In this document: positions 46,295 to 57,140 of the stretch, piece after piece | Numbering within the stretch: position 1 is the stretch's first letter | How the letters are laid out: each line of letters starts with the position of its first letter | From: Suillus spraguei | Taxonomy: Eukaryota > Basidiomycota > Agaricomycetes > Boletales > Suillaceae | Reading direction: 5' to 3' | NCBI GenBank assembly: GCA_016800925.1 | Contig: JABCPU010000022.1 | Coordinates: 62,001 to 126,000, forward strand | Length of the DNA stretch: 64,000 bases | Notes under the pieces: generated by a model | Told to the model about the DNA's origin: nothing | Database searches by the model: none | Seen by the model: only the letters and a program-made list of their open reading frames with translations | Made by a program: the position numbers and the translations under genes

Positions 46295-46792
46295 GGAGAG
46301 AAGATCTGCATGCGTACGATGCCTACAGAAAAACTTGTACTGAGTACATTAATTTGTATGCGATACATAAATGGACACATACCAAGGATACCTCCAGAGC
46401 CTACTAGACGATCCTACCAGACTATTATCCATACCACGCGAGCCTACAAATGAACTGCCAGAGCCTACAAAACAAAGTGCGGGAGGCGCCGTAGGTACGC
46501 AGGAAGGGCAGGAGGCAAAATTACATGTAAGCTATTTTTAGATCGGAGGGTAGGTGGGTCTCGCAGATAGGTTTCCCACAACATAATAACCGGGTCTCAA
46601 AGACCCTTTATAGGCACCGAAAAGTGTTGCCTGAGGTGAAAATTTCAATGTGAATGAATTCAGAAAAAAAAAGTTGAGATATATTAATATACATGTTTTA
46701 TTGTATTTCGCACTCAAAAATATAAGATATGCCAGGTGAATGATGTGAGAGAGAGCAAACAAGTTTTGAGATAAGTGAGTTAAGCTGATTAA

Positions 46793-46823
46793 GCATGTTA
46801 AGGAATGTGTGAATTTCCTGATG
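46793..46823 (-). repeat. Right terminal inverted repeat of KDZ element 1
   Basis: Ends CCTGATG at 46823. The arm shared with the MITEs extends inward to AAAATTTC at 46639-46646. Confidence 0.9.
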
Positions 46824-48531
46824 AGGTTGACTGACTCGGAACATGAGGCTTGAAGCCTAGTGGTTGTATTATTATAGAAGGAATGCGATCACCCTGTTTC
46901 ATGACATCGACATCGTAGCAAAACCGGGCCGGCGCCTGGACATTCGCCCATCCCTACATTTGGGTCAAGTTGACTCTCCCAGGCTCTACCCTAATTCCAG
47001 TACGACGGTATATGTCTCGCCCATCTCCACTGGGGCAGGAGTTGATCAAGCTAGCACTTACTATTGATGTCTCCGGATCATCAGTAATATTCTCCAGCGC
47101 TGTTATGTGTCATGTCTGGACTCGGGAGCATCTCACTAACGATGGAAGCCCTTTCATTATGGATTGATTGTATCATACTATGAGTTTGTTCAGTAAAAAC
47201 ACCCAGGATCAAATTCTTTATCCCACACGCAGGTACTACAGAGTCAGGAAAATTGGTTATGGCAAGGAATAAAACATACCCCTTGCCTTGACGCAGCTCC
47301 TTCTAAACGAAAATAGGCTAGATAGCCCTTCTAAATAACTCCATGTCCACCAAAGTCGGTTCTTTGATCAGCTCGCCTTCAACTTGCCACAACTTGTTCT
47401 CTATCTAGTACATTTCCACTGCGTTATGACAGTGCGCACGTCCGCGTCATATCTCTGTAGGGTACACTGCGCAGCACTATCTGACACGGTGAGTCTTGCA
47501 AGCTTTCGTTTGGACGGCTGAGGTACTTATTTACTAGTAGAGCCTAACAAGCGGTCACGCCTCCATATTCCAATACCACTGGCACCAAGCATCCAGGCAC
47601 ACTTACACTTGGCAAATCAGGTGCTTCCCTCCATACGCACAATTACCTATGATATAGTTTTTTTTGCTGACCCAAAGAGAGTGGTTCGATCGCCGATCGA
47701 AGCATGGTCAGACCGTTCCCTCTAATACATTCCAGAGATTATTCCTCTTGATCCGTTTGCCTCGCCTGCACGAGTGCCAACCTTATTGTGAACGATCCTG
47801 CAACAAGCGTTGTGTATGCCGAGACACTCGCGTTGGCAGAATATTTGGTAGACACTGCAAGGATCCAACGGCAAGATGAAATGAATAAGAGGTCTCAAGA
47901 CGTAATGCCTAAATTTTGTACCGAGCAACTGAAAGTTTATATAATTACACAAATAATTTGGCTCTTTCAAAGTGTTAGAAGTTGCACTGTCATAAATAAC
48001 TGACACATGACGCTGGCATGATAGGAGAATACTGATAATAATGCCAAGGGCCACTTCCGGCGGAGCCCAGTGACTACGGTTTTTTAGCTGCAGAAGTTCT
48101 TCATTGCATTCGAACTGAAGAACTTCTGCAGCTGAAAAACCGCAGCACACTATGCGGTACAAATACACGATCGATTATCAAACTGCAGGTTGTTACAGAT
48201 ACAATTGAACGGCTTTGCTGAGTCGTACTATGAACGAGTTCACCTTTGTTAAAACAATCAGAGTCGCACCCCTCGAATCTTCGCGATAAGTTCCGTCTAT
48301 TGTTACAGACTAAGAAGAGGAAATATTATCTACAAACGATCAGTTAGACCTATCCACATCCACATCCAGAGACCATGATGCTCTAGCGCTATCCTGTGCG
48401 GAATAATATTTATCAGCAACACCCATCCGTAAATCTCGACTCGGAGGGGACTGGGACTAATAGAAAAAAGTACGACTCATAACTGAAAGGAACACTCACA
48501 AATGTAACAACGATGTGAAGGCCCATCACGA
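46824..48531. other. Mostly non-coding; possible gene remnants and a hairpin
   Basis: At about 46970-47166 (+) a frame reads LPGSTLIPVRR and ALTIDVSGSSVIFSSAVM. At about 47745-47890 (+) PFASPARVPTL and DPATSVVYAETLALAEYLVD faintly resemble a glutathione S-transferase N-terminal segment. Neither extends into a gene. A strong hairpin lies at 48077-48142. Confidence 0.35.
48077..48142. repeat. 27-bp inverted repeat hairpin
   Basis: Arms 48077-48103 and 48116-48142 match in 26 of 27 positions (core CTGCAGAAGTTCTTCA) with a 12-nt loop. No flanking gene explains it. Confidence 0.9.
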
Positions 48532-50553
48532 TCAAAATCCGTACGGCGCGAGGCGCCTAATGCACATCGGTTGAGGCTTTCTCCATTCCTCCATCGGCGT
48601 CTCAAAGGAGACAAACGCATCTTGGATTGTGGGTGGAGGTTCATCTCGATCAGCAAGATCATTGGCTTCTGCTGGTGCATCCGTGGCATTCCGCGGGCCC
48701 CGCGGTGGACGTGGATACGCTGGGCCGGGGCCATGGAGGGGCCAAGTAGGAAGATAGCATATTTCCTGGAAGTGGATCATGCTTAGTCCGGTGGGCTAGG
48801 AAAGGAGTTATTTATATACTACCTCTGGGCCGCAGGCAGGTTGGCATTTAATCCATATGCTCCAGTCTAACCAAGACATCAACTTCTCGATGTCCTGTCT
48901 CCAATCAACCATTATTTCAAAAGCAATATTAGACTCCTCATTAAGTTCCATAGGGAAAAGGATGTCGACCCCGCTCATAGCACCAACAGCCCACATGTTC
49001 GTAGTGACACGACAGATCTCTCTCGTTGTGTCCTCAACGGCTTTGAACAACAAGCGTTCCGAAGGCGTCATCAAGGGTATTTTTTTTATCATCGCAGTGG
49101 TGTGTGTTGTGGCACATAACTTGAAAATTGGGGATGCCCAGTGCGATGGGTGTAGGCCTGGAGTATCTGCGCTGGGGACAACGGTAGAATCCAATAGATA
49201 TGGTGCAAGCATGACGCGGAGCTGAGTCTGCACGAGCTTTGCTTGCTGAAGGAGTTCTTGCGAGTCTGATGAGGTGAAATTGAGGAGATGTTGCATCAAC
49301 TCGAGCCGATCCGCATATCGATCAACGATGACGTGGGTGAGGGTCTTCCAGTCGATGCCGCTTCCCGGGTCTGGTCGACTGATGACTTCGGTGAGCTTTC
49401 TCTTTACTTGCGATAGGTCTTCGGACGAGATTCCGAACACACGGTGGTCCCGCCGTTCAAGACCAGCGCGAACTGGGACGAGGGAAGGTGCCAGTTCGAT
49501 GTCATACAGCGAGACAAGACCAGTCAGGTCGAGCACAATGCGAGATTCTCCTGGGTAGTGGCGGTGCCATGAGCCAGAGTGCATGGCTTCAAACATGCGA
49601 ACCCCTGTGCTCAGGAATAAATGACGTCAGTCGTATTGGAACATGCGAACGAAATACTGACAAGCATCACGGCGGTTGTCGTACATTGATAAGACGCGGA
49701 GATTTAGGAAAGATACTACTTCAACACCGGCTGTAAAATCACACAACATAACTTCACTAGAAGGTCCTCAGTCGGACGTGCGACACAGAATAAGAGAATA
49801 CGCACAAGTTAAGGTTCATCCTAGAAATCTGAGAATTAGTTACATACTATAGCGAAACGAGTCGCTAACCTCGCGAAACCGTCAATTCCGAACTCCTTTC
49901 CCCACCTACAAAGATCTTTAATCCGTGACTTTTCATCAAAGTGTCGCTCAGGCTGCACTTTTCCCCAAGCTACTATATCCTGCGTATCCATTGTACCCTC
50001 GGGTACCTTAGCAGCACTACTTCCATCAAAGTACAAGACTTTGAGAGGTCGCGTTGCTGCCAGCGTGAGGAACCAGCCACTCCTATTTCCACGAATAAAA
50101 ATAAGAGAATGCTCCGGGTCTGTAGCAGTCCACTCGGGCCCACTGGGTGTCGTATTGTGGCTGGTGCCGTGATAAATCAAAGTACCGGTTGGAATTACTC
50201 CCGGTACTATGTTATGTCCTATGATAAGATGAAACATTGGTCCAGCGTCAGAAAAGCGGTGGAAACTGATGCATACCATTACGGTATCGAGTATTTGGCC
50301 AGTGCTGTAAGAGTGAATGAAGAGTGTCGAAGATCAAGTTCCCTGTTGCGTTCTCGGGAGGATTATCGTCAAACCTCCATTCCTCGGTCTTCAAGTCGCA
50401 GATATGTGAATGTGGTTTGTCATTGTTCAAGTTGGTGATATCCAAGGGTCGAACGTAAGTTTCCCCAGCAGTACTGACGGAAAATTGTTGATCATGGAGA
50501 GCTAGAGCTGCTGACCATAGGCTCAGGGCTGCCACGAGGCAGTGATAGCGCAT
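48532..50553 (-). CDS. Secreted conserved protein of unknown function
   Basis: This multi-exon minus-strand gene starts at 50553 with a signal peptide (MRYHCLVAALSLWSAALA). Later exons read LDITNLNNDKPHSHICDL, then HNIVPGVIPTGTLIYHGTS, RSGWFLTLAATRPLKVLYFDG, LCRWGKEFGIDGFAR, GVEVVSFLNLRVLSMYD, and HSGSWHRHYPGESRIVLD with LTGLVSLYD. A long helical exon (about 48840-49560) has RVFGISSEDLSQVKRKL and NMWAVGAMSGVDILFP. The Pro-rich C-terminus ends RRLAPYGF at 48532. Frames stay open through all introns. It resembles an uncharacterised Agaricomycete family seen in many genomes; the WFL..P.KVLYFDG block is the most distinctive part. No catalytic motif was recognised. Confidence 0.75.
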
Positions 50554-51469
50554 TGCGAAAGCAGAGAGATATTGATGTTATCGCATCTTTATCACAATCA
50601 AGGCATACGTGGCCATATTTGCATTTGCTGCGGACCATTTTGAAATCATGTAACGAACGTGTGGCACAGGTACACCTGGACCTCACGTATTACTGGGTGA
50701 CTTTCCACAGCGTCTAGAATTCCAGATACGTGATTTAAACCTTATATGCCGAGGAGCCGCTATGAGACGTAAGCAACTTCCAACTCCGCACGTCAAACGC
50801 ACCCTCTTCTAGATCGGAATTTGGAAGGGGGGTACCCCCCCTTCCAGATTTAGAACGTCGTTGTAAGCGATATTTTAATGTCCGCGACGTCATACCGCAT
50901 GAGCAAAGTCTGCTAAGTCTGCTAAGTCTGTGCTACATCCTGCACCATGCATGCTCCCATTCATTCATTTTCGATTTTTCTAGGTGATTACGGCCCATTC
51001 CCATGTGATGCGGTGATGATAAGGAAGAACTCAGTCATCCTTATCCTTATGATGTTTTTCGTATGTCCAAGTCTCCCGGATCTCTCTTTAATGCTAATCA
51101 GTGATCGTGCTTCAGGTGTATGCTACATTTTGCACCATGTGCAACATGCTATGCGCTTTGTGATATAAAGCGTACATCTACCTTTAATATATGCATCACT
51201 TATCTTTCTCTAACTTCCTACAAAGCCCCGAACTTTTCGTCATGCAGCCCGTTGGTCAAACATTTACATACCCTCCCCCACTTCCACCCGGCTATGGCAT
51301 ACTGCCACCAAACTCATATCTGACTCCTTTCTTACCTGGTCAGTGTCATATACCGTACATTCAGGTCTAGATCAAATCCAATCCATGGACATCCAGACAC
51401 CCAACCTACACATATCTGATCCACCCATCCAATCCAGTTCATATATCCAATCCACCCATCCACTCCAAT

Positions 51470-51570
51470 CCATATCCATCCGTGTCCATATCCGATCCGT
51501 GTCCATATCCGATCTGTGTCCATATCCGATCTGTGTCCATATCTGATCCGAGTTCATATCCGAACTATTC
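51470..51570 (+). repeat. ~18-bp tandem repeat (GTCCATATCCGATCYGT)
   Basis: About five units of GTCCATATCCGATCTGT lie inside the family B LTR. Confidence 0.9.
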
Positions 51571-51881
51571 CCATGCACCTGCGCATTACCCCTTTTAGAA
51601 TATACCTGTGTCTCCGGCTTCTGGGTATCTCTGTGCTTCCGGTTCTCGGTGATCTCTGCCTCCGTCTTGATAAGTATTTCGTACGAGCTTCATCTCCGAG
51701 TTCATAGCCTTATGTCCTGCTGTACTTACTAATGTGTTTCCGTATGCTTCAGACATAGCCTCGGACTATCTGTACTTACCCTCCGGCATGCTCCTACAGT
51801 ATATAAACTTGTAGTACAACTCCTGCAGACCTTAGTCTGATTCATTGTTCCTACTTCTGTATATTCCTTTGATTACTCTGT

Positions 51882-52355
51882 TGTTACAATCGTATGTGCC
51901 CCTATTCATTTCTACTTCATTTACCCTGTATATTACGTAACATGACTCTGACTCATATGCTCAACGCATCTGTACTATAGTTGCCTTCCTTCTTTGGATA
52001 TGCACTTACATTCTCACGTCTCTCTTGGTCCGTGTGCACATATTGGTCTATTTAAGCACGTTGTATTTGTAGTAGATACTTTACTTTAATCTTACTGGGT
52101 TTTACCTGGAATCTCCTTCGCTTAGGTCTCCAACCTAAGTCGTCTTGAATTGTCTCTAAGTCTAAGCACTCCTTAGCCTTAGTCTCTATTCTTGCGGATA
52201 CCTCTTAGACTTGTCTTTGAGGCTGAACCCTTGATCGTACTCGGAACGCATTCCTTGTACTTTCACCTTGTCCTCTTTTGGACATTGTAAGAACTTCCCA
52301 GCAGGCCGTCTGTGTCTTTTCACTGTCGCTGGTGATGCCACCCCAGTTCGTAACA
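51882..52355. mobile_element. Solo LTR, family C (copy 2)
   Basis: Begins TGTTACAAT and ends TTCGTAACA, with exact target duplication TCTGT at 51877-51881 and 52356-52360. It is close to 14603-15069 over its whole length. Confidence 0.92.
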
Positions 52356-52664
52356 TCTGTATCCTGTTATCATGTCTATATAACTCCGTCTCCATTCTTG
52401 CACTTGGGCTCCGGTCCTTGTAAGCTTCCAACTCAGGCCTATGGGATCACTCCCTAGGCCGGAGCTTTGATCCTATGTCCTATAATCTTTTCGGACTTCG
52501 TCCATCTCTGTCTATCATCTGTTTCACCTCTGACTCTACCTTTGGTAGTCTTATACTGTCTGTTTCTATTCTGGACCTTGTCCGGAGTAGTCTATACTAT
52601 CTCTACACCATATCCGGACCTACTCCTCTCTAGTAGCCAACACTTCCTCTAAGATCCACAGAGC

Positions 52665-52735
52665 TATGCTCCTCTGCTCCTCTGCTCCTCTGCTCCTCCG
52701 CTCCTCCGCTCCTCTGCTCCTCCGCTCCTCCAAGC
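52665..52735 (+). repeat. 9-bp tandem repeat (CTCTGCTCC)
   Basis: About seven units of GCTCCTCTG or GCTCCTCCG lie inside the family B LTR. Confidence 0.9.
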
Positions 52736-54585
52736 TCCAGACCTTCGGACCTTCGGATCCATCCTATCCTATCCTCTGACATCTATGGATCATCTTTCCC
52801 TCCGGAGCTCTGCTCCTATCCTGCCCTGGACTTTGTCCAGCGGTCCATCCTTCATCTGTTCTACTTGGAGCTTGTTCCAGTAGTGTTACCATTACTCCCT
52901 ACCTTCTGGAAATAGTTTCCGGCGCATTCTCGCGCTCATCCGGAAGTCCATCGGAGCTCTGTCGAGCTATCCTGCCTTAGAGTTCGTCCGGACCCTCCAT
53001 CCGGACTTCACCAGAACTCTCCCTTGGACTTCATCCGAAATTAAGGGCACATACTCGGGTAAGGGGCACAGCGTACGAGCTGAGGCCAAGCCCCTTTGAC
53101 TTTACAACCCTCCGGTACAACCCCATGTAAGACCAGGACTTCTTACTAATCTCCGGTTTTGCATGGTCGTAACAGTCAGCCCTACAGTACACTGTCGAGG
53201 GTGCCATATCAACCTGAACTCTCAGACGGTGAGGATGATAATATGATCAAAACTCAGGTCGTGTCTCCACCCTTCACGCAGCCTGTGTCTACTGTTGCTG
53301 CCCACAAAGTTGCTGGTAGCCGCTGTCCCAATGCAGTGCCATCCCAAGTCAAAGGGAAGAGGAAGGCAGTCACCACAGCTGAGTTACCAACTAAGAAAAG
53401 ATCAGTTTGTGGTGGTCGTGCTTCGGGCATGCCAAATTATGATGATGATGACATCGCTGCCTTGCTTGATGCATGCATGAACTGTCTTCCACTTGGTGCA
53501 AAGGGTTGGCTTGCTGTTGAGGAAGAGTTTGCTGCATGGGCAGATAGCCATGACCGTCCCACTTGTCCCGCAAGATCTCTTGAACTTAAGTTTAAACAGG
53601 TATGTATTCTTTTCTACTGCGAACTCCGGTGCTGATATTCTGCTTTAAGCTGGTTCGCACTATGAAGCCAACTGGTGATGCTGAGTGCCCTCCTCACATT
53701 GAGCACACTCATGAAATCAACTTCTGCATGAACGAGAAGGCTGGCACTCGGGATCTCGATGACGACGAATTTGCCGATGAAGTCATTAATATTGGGAGTG
53801 ATGAAGAAGAGCCTCAGCAAGCCAGGACACCAAAGGTCTCCGTCAAGACTGAGATATGGGAGCCCACACTTAGTTCCTGTCATTCTGTTAGCACACCCAC
53901 TCCTCGACCTCACTCCTCATGCACATCAGGTCTCGATCTTCTAACTTTGATTACGGCTTCGCTTGATCCTTGACTTCAAGCCGCTCGAGATGACGAGCGC
54001 ACTGCTTGGACTTTGCAGACCACTCAACTTGTATCTACATCAAACCAGTTGCAAGACGTGCACATGACTATTAATTCACTTCGTGATCAGCTCTTGCAGT
54101 ATGAACGTGAGCATGCTAATGCTGAGCGTCATGCAGACTGTCTAGAGATGCAATTGGAAATGGCTCAACTTGTGTGGAAAGGTCCAGATCACCGACTCAT
54201 GTCACAAACTCCACAAACTCCACGACCATGATACATACATCATGAAACGAAATATACTGATGGAGGAGCATCTACAATCTGGGTCTCACCTGATGATGAA
54301 GACGAGGGTTTGAACTTCAATCACGACAACCTCTGTGATGTAGTCTCTCAACAGGATTACATTGAAGATCCAAAGACCAGTTGTCACACCCTTCGCAGAC
54401 CCTCCACATCACCTATCCGTCAAACACCATCTTTGAGTGCACAATTCAATGTGTCATTCACTCCAACATCTTCGCATACCGGCATGAACAACTTATCAGT
54501 CGTAATCTCACCAACTCAGCACATTCCACCTACTTTGAGTTGTTCAATGACTCAGAGTGTCTTGCCTGCTCATGCAGAAGACTAG

Positions 54586-54840
54586 GTTCTCAACAGAACT
54601 CAAGCACTTTCAACAGCACAACTCAAGCACTTTCAACCGCAACTCAAGCACTTTCAACAGCACAACTCAAGCACTCTCAACAGTGCAAAACTTGAGCGCT
54701 CTCAACAGCACAAAGTTCTCTTTTCTACTATTTCTTTTCTACTATGTACTATGCTATGTTTACTTGGGAGTTGGAAGATGTTGGGGGGTACTTAAGTATG
54801 TATATAGAATGAACTGTGCGCATAAATGGGAAACCTGCTT
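54586..54840 (+). repeat. Short CAAGCACTTTCAAC repeats
   Basis: After the Myb-like frame, AACTCAAGCACTTTCAACAG-type units recur about five times (54595-54710). Confidence 0.7.
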
Positions 54841-55035
54841 GTGATCTGGTTGATCTCTTGCAATTGGAACATGCCCTGGGCTACAATACTCCAGGATTTG
54901 TTGGAGTAAGTATCATCACAGATGACCTTTGACGTGAGCATGAAAGCCGATATGAAAAGATGGTGACCTGAAGATCCCCAAGTAGTGGGAAAGTGCTCCT
55001 TCAGTCGCTGGAGAAGAATGAGGGCAGTAAAGGTT

Positions 55036-55800
55036 ACCAAAGTATGGAGTTTGGTGCAGTGAAGGGCATAAGCAATGAAATGGGGAAGATGATGAAGGGG
55101 GATGCTCTGGACAGGTAAAAAGATGGGTAATAAACCGCGCGCATAAACGAGAAACCTGCTCACCATGTTTGCACAACAGGAATATAATCTGCAGTTGAAG
55201 GGGAGGCAGTTTGGTGTGGTGAAGGGCATAAGCAATGAAATGAGGAAGCTCTACTTGGGAGTTAGATGACAAAGGGGGATACTCTGGACAGGTAAAAAGA
55301 TGGGTAATGAACCGCATGCATAAATGGGAAGCCTACTTACCATATTTGCACAACAGGAATACAATCTGCAGTTGAATGGGAGATAGTTTGGTGCGGTGAA
55401 GGGCATAAGCGATGAAATGGGGAAGCTTTACTTGGGAGTTAGATGATGAAGGGGGATACTCTGGACAGGTACAAAGATGGGTAATGAACCGCATGCATAA
55501 ATGGGAAGCCTACTCACCATGTTTGCACAACAGGAATACAATCTGCAGTTGAATGGGAGACATAAGATGTGGTGGTGGGTGAGACAAAGAAACAGACTCA
55601 CCAGTTAATTAACAAGCTGATGAGCGGCCAATTAACAGAAGATGTGGTAATGATGGGTGAGTGCAAGGGTTTGCACAACAGGAATACAATCTGCAGTTGA
55701 ATGGGAGACATAAGGCGTGATGACGGGTGAGAATGTGAGTCTGGACAAGGAAAAAGATGGGTAATGGACCATGCAGATAAACAGGAAACCCACTCATGAC
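55036..55800 (+). repeat. Tandem repeat, ~165-180 bp unit
   Basis: GTGAAGGGCATAAGC, GGACAGGTA, AAAGATGGGTAAT, TTTGCACAACAGGAATA and AATCTGCAGTTGAA recur in the same order three to four times between 55036 and 55700, with a shorter final copy. It is non-coding by appearance. Confidence 0.85.
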
Positions 55801-55933
55801 CATAAAATGGGTCAGAGTGTCTTGTCGTAGGCTGAGTGGACTCAGGTTTAGGTGGTGCCTAAGTATGTGTGTTGAATGATATGAATATGATGAATGGCTA
55901 CTAAAAATTTCTACTATGTACTTGACAAATGGA

Positions 55934-56206
55934 CATCAGGAAATTCACACATTCCTTAACATGCTTAATCAGCTTAACTCACTTATCTCAAAACTTGTTT
56001 GCTCTCTCTCACATCATTCACCTGGCATATCTTATATTTTTTGAGTGCGAAATACAATAAAACATGTATATTAATATATCTCAACTTTTTTTTTCTGAAT
56101 TCATTCACATTGAAATTTTGGACAAGTAGATTCAATTTCACCAAGGCAGTTAAGTGTAAATAAGTCCGCATAAGGGCACGTCAAGGAATGTGTGAATTTC
56201 CTGATG
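55934..56206 (+). mobile_element. KDZ-derived MITE, copy 3
   Basis: A 273-bp copy, nearly identical to copies 1 and 2, bounded by CATCAGG and CCTGATG. Flanks are ATGGA and CTGTA, with no target duplication. Confidence 0.92.
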
Positions 56207-56439
56207 CTGTAATGTTCTTCAAAGGCCTCAAGTATGGAACGAATCGTTTCAGTATTTGTAGTTTCCTTGCAGCCATTTTCCATCCTCTCATGAGTTCTCC
56301 CTGTGACGCCCCCTTCTATTTTCATCATCCTACGCAACAAAATGCTGTGGCGACATTGGTTTCAGACCGCATCCCCGATCCTGCAGACCACAACACCAAC
56401 AACAACCGTAACAATGGCTCAAAACGCATGTAGTCATCA

Positions 56440-57140
56440 CGCATCATCTCTCCTTCCATTGGTCCCACTCCCGCACAGGATTCTGTCTACACTACCACCA
56501 ATCACCCGACATATCTATTCAGGACGTATGGCGGATTCAACCGCCTCACCGAGCTTGAATTCACCTCCACCCGCCCTTCTGCACACCAATTGTCCGTGCT
56601 ATTATCCGTCATAAACCAGTGCTCGCCGGCATATAAGCTATGCGAGTACCAGTGCTATTGGTACATCCACACTGTCGGAAGGTCCTCAAAAGGATATTCC
56701 CTGACTGCTTTGAGACCAACTTGAAGGAGAGCCCAGTGCGCTCTAGCTACCGCGGTATCACAATAGACAAAGCAGACAGTGTGGATGAGATGATCAAACG
56801 GTATCGCGAAGAGTGGACAAGTATGGAGGAAGCCGCAGCTAATCTGAGGAGGGCAAAGGAGGAAGAGGTGTAGCAGGTGAGGTTCTTCCTAGAATCAGTT
56901 GTGCCGTTCACTCACTTATCTTTGATTCTGTCATGACCCTCTCTTGATGATGATATGACATTGCTTCTTTCAGCTGCGAGCTGAAAGCTATACATCCGGT
57001 CAGGAGCAAGGTCTCGCACAATTAGAGGCAGAGCGAGTCCGATTTGAGGCAGAGCAAGAGGCAGAACGCAGAGCGAGAGGCAGAGCGAGAGGCAGAACGG
57101 GTCTGATTTGAGGCAGAGCGAGAGGCTGATTCGAACGCAA
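56440..57140 (+). pseudogene. Conserved Agaricomycete gene of unknown function, frameshifted
   Basis: Plus-strand coding runs FRTYGGFNRLTELEF (about 56525), then SVLLSVINQCSPAYKLCEYQ and CYWY (about 56595-56665). A one-base shift follows in the ACACTGTCGGAAGG stretch, and KVLKRIFPDCFETN, SYRGITIDKADSVDEMIKRY and EEWTSMEEAAANLRRAKEEE continue to 56872. After an intron, LRAESYTSGQEQGLAQLEAE leads into Glu/Ala/Arg repeats. I recall similar uncharacterised proteins with a Cys-Tyr-Trp motif in Agaricomycete genomes. The 3' end merges into a long palindrome. Confidence 0.45.

Larger units (their letters stand above)
35523..46823 (-). mobile_element. KDZ transposon (element 1), 11.3 kb, apparently full length
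   Basis: The two ends are inverted copies of ~31 bp starting CATCAGGAAATTCACACATT (left CTTGACGTGC, right CTTAACATGC). The interior carries two minus-strand genes: a KDZ transposase fused to a Ulp1-type protease (42038-46294) and an HMG-like/disordered accessory gene (36475-40814). Flanking bases (CTCATCTC and AGGTTGAC) show no target duplication. The MITEs at 4718, 34641 and 55934 consist only of this element's ends. Intact reading frames and near-identical MITEs suggest fairly recent activity. Confidence 0.85.
51344..53174. mobile_element. Solo LTR, family B (copy 2)
   Basis: Starts TGTCATATACC and ends GTCGTAACA, with exact target duplication GTCAG (51339-51343 and 53175-53179). It is longer than copy 1 because of local tandem repeats (51470-51570, 52665-52735). 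A family C LTR is nested at 51882-52355. Confidence 0.9.
50697..54585 (+). mobile_element. PIF/Harbinger-type transposon relic B, with Myb-like gene
   Basis: Starts with the same terminus GGGTGACTTTCC as relic A. It carries the Myb-like partner gene (51242-54585) instead of the transposase, so this is the other end of the two-gene family. A solo LTR of 1.8 kb is inserted in the gene. The right end was not found. Confidence 0.6.
51242..54585 (+). pseudogene. Myb-like (DUF6818-type) Harbinger partner protein, LTR-interrupted
   Basis: The frame opens at 51242 (Pro-rich N-terminus with PPPLPPGYGILPPN) and runs 34 codons to GQ at 51343. It is interrupted by the solo LTR 51344-53174 and resumes in frame at 53180 with PYSTLSRVPYQPELSDGEDD. 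A nuclear-type KGKRKAVTTAELPTKKR follows, then the Myb/DUF6818-like domain (ASGMPNYDDDDIAALLDACM, LPLGAKGWLAVEEEFAAW). An intron at 53600-53649 precedes VRTMKPTGDAECPPHIEHTHEI. Two in-frame TGA codons (53971, 54229) break the acidic and coiled-coil tail (INSLRDQLLQYEREHANAER). Both TGAs could come from CGA. Harbinger elements encode such a Myb-like protein next to the transposase. Confidence 0.8.

Noticed and set aside
47745..47890. Glutathione S-transferase gene
   Set aside because: Only one short stretch resembles the N-terminal fold. No C-terminal half or exon chain follows.
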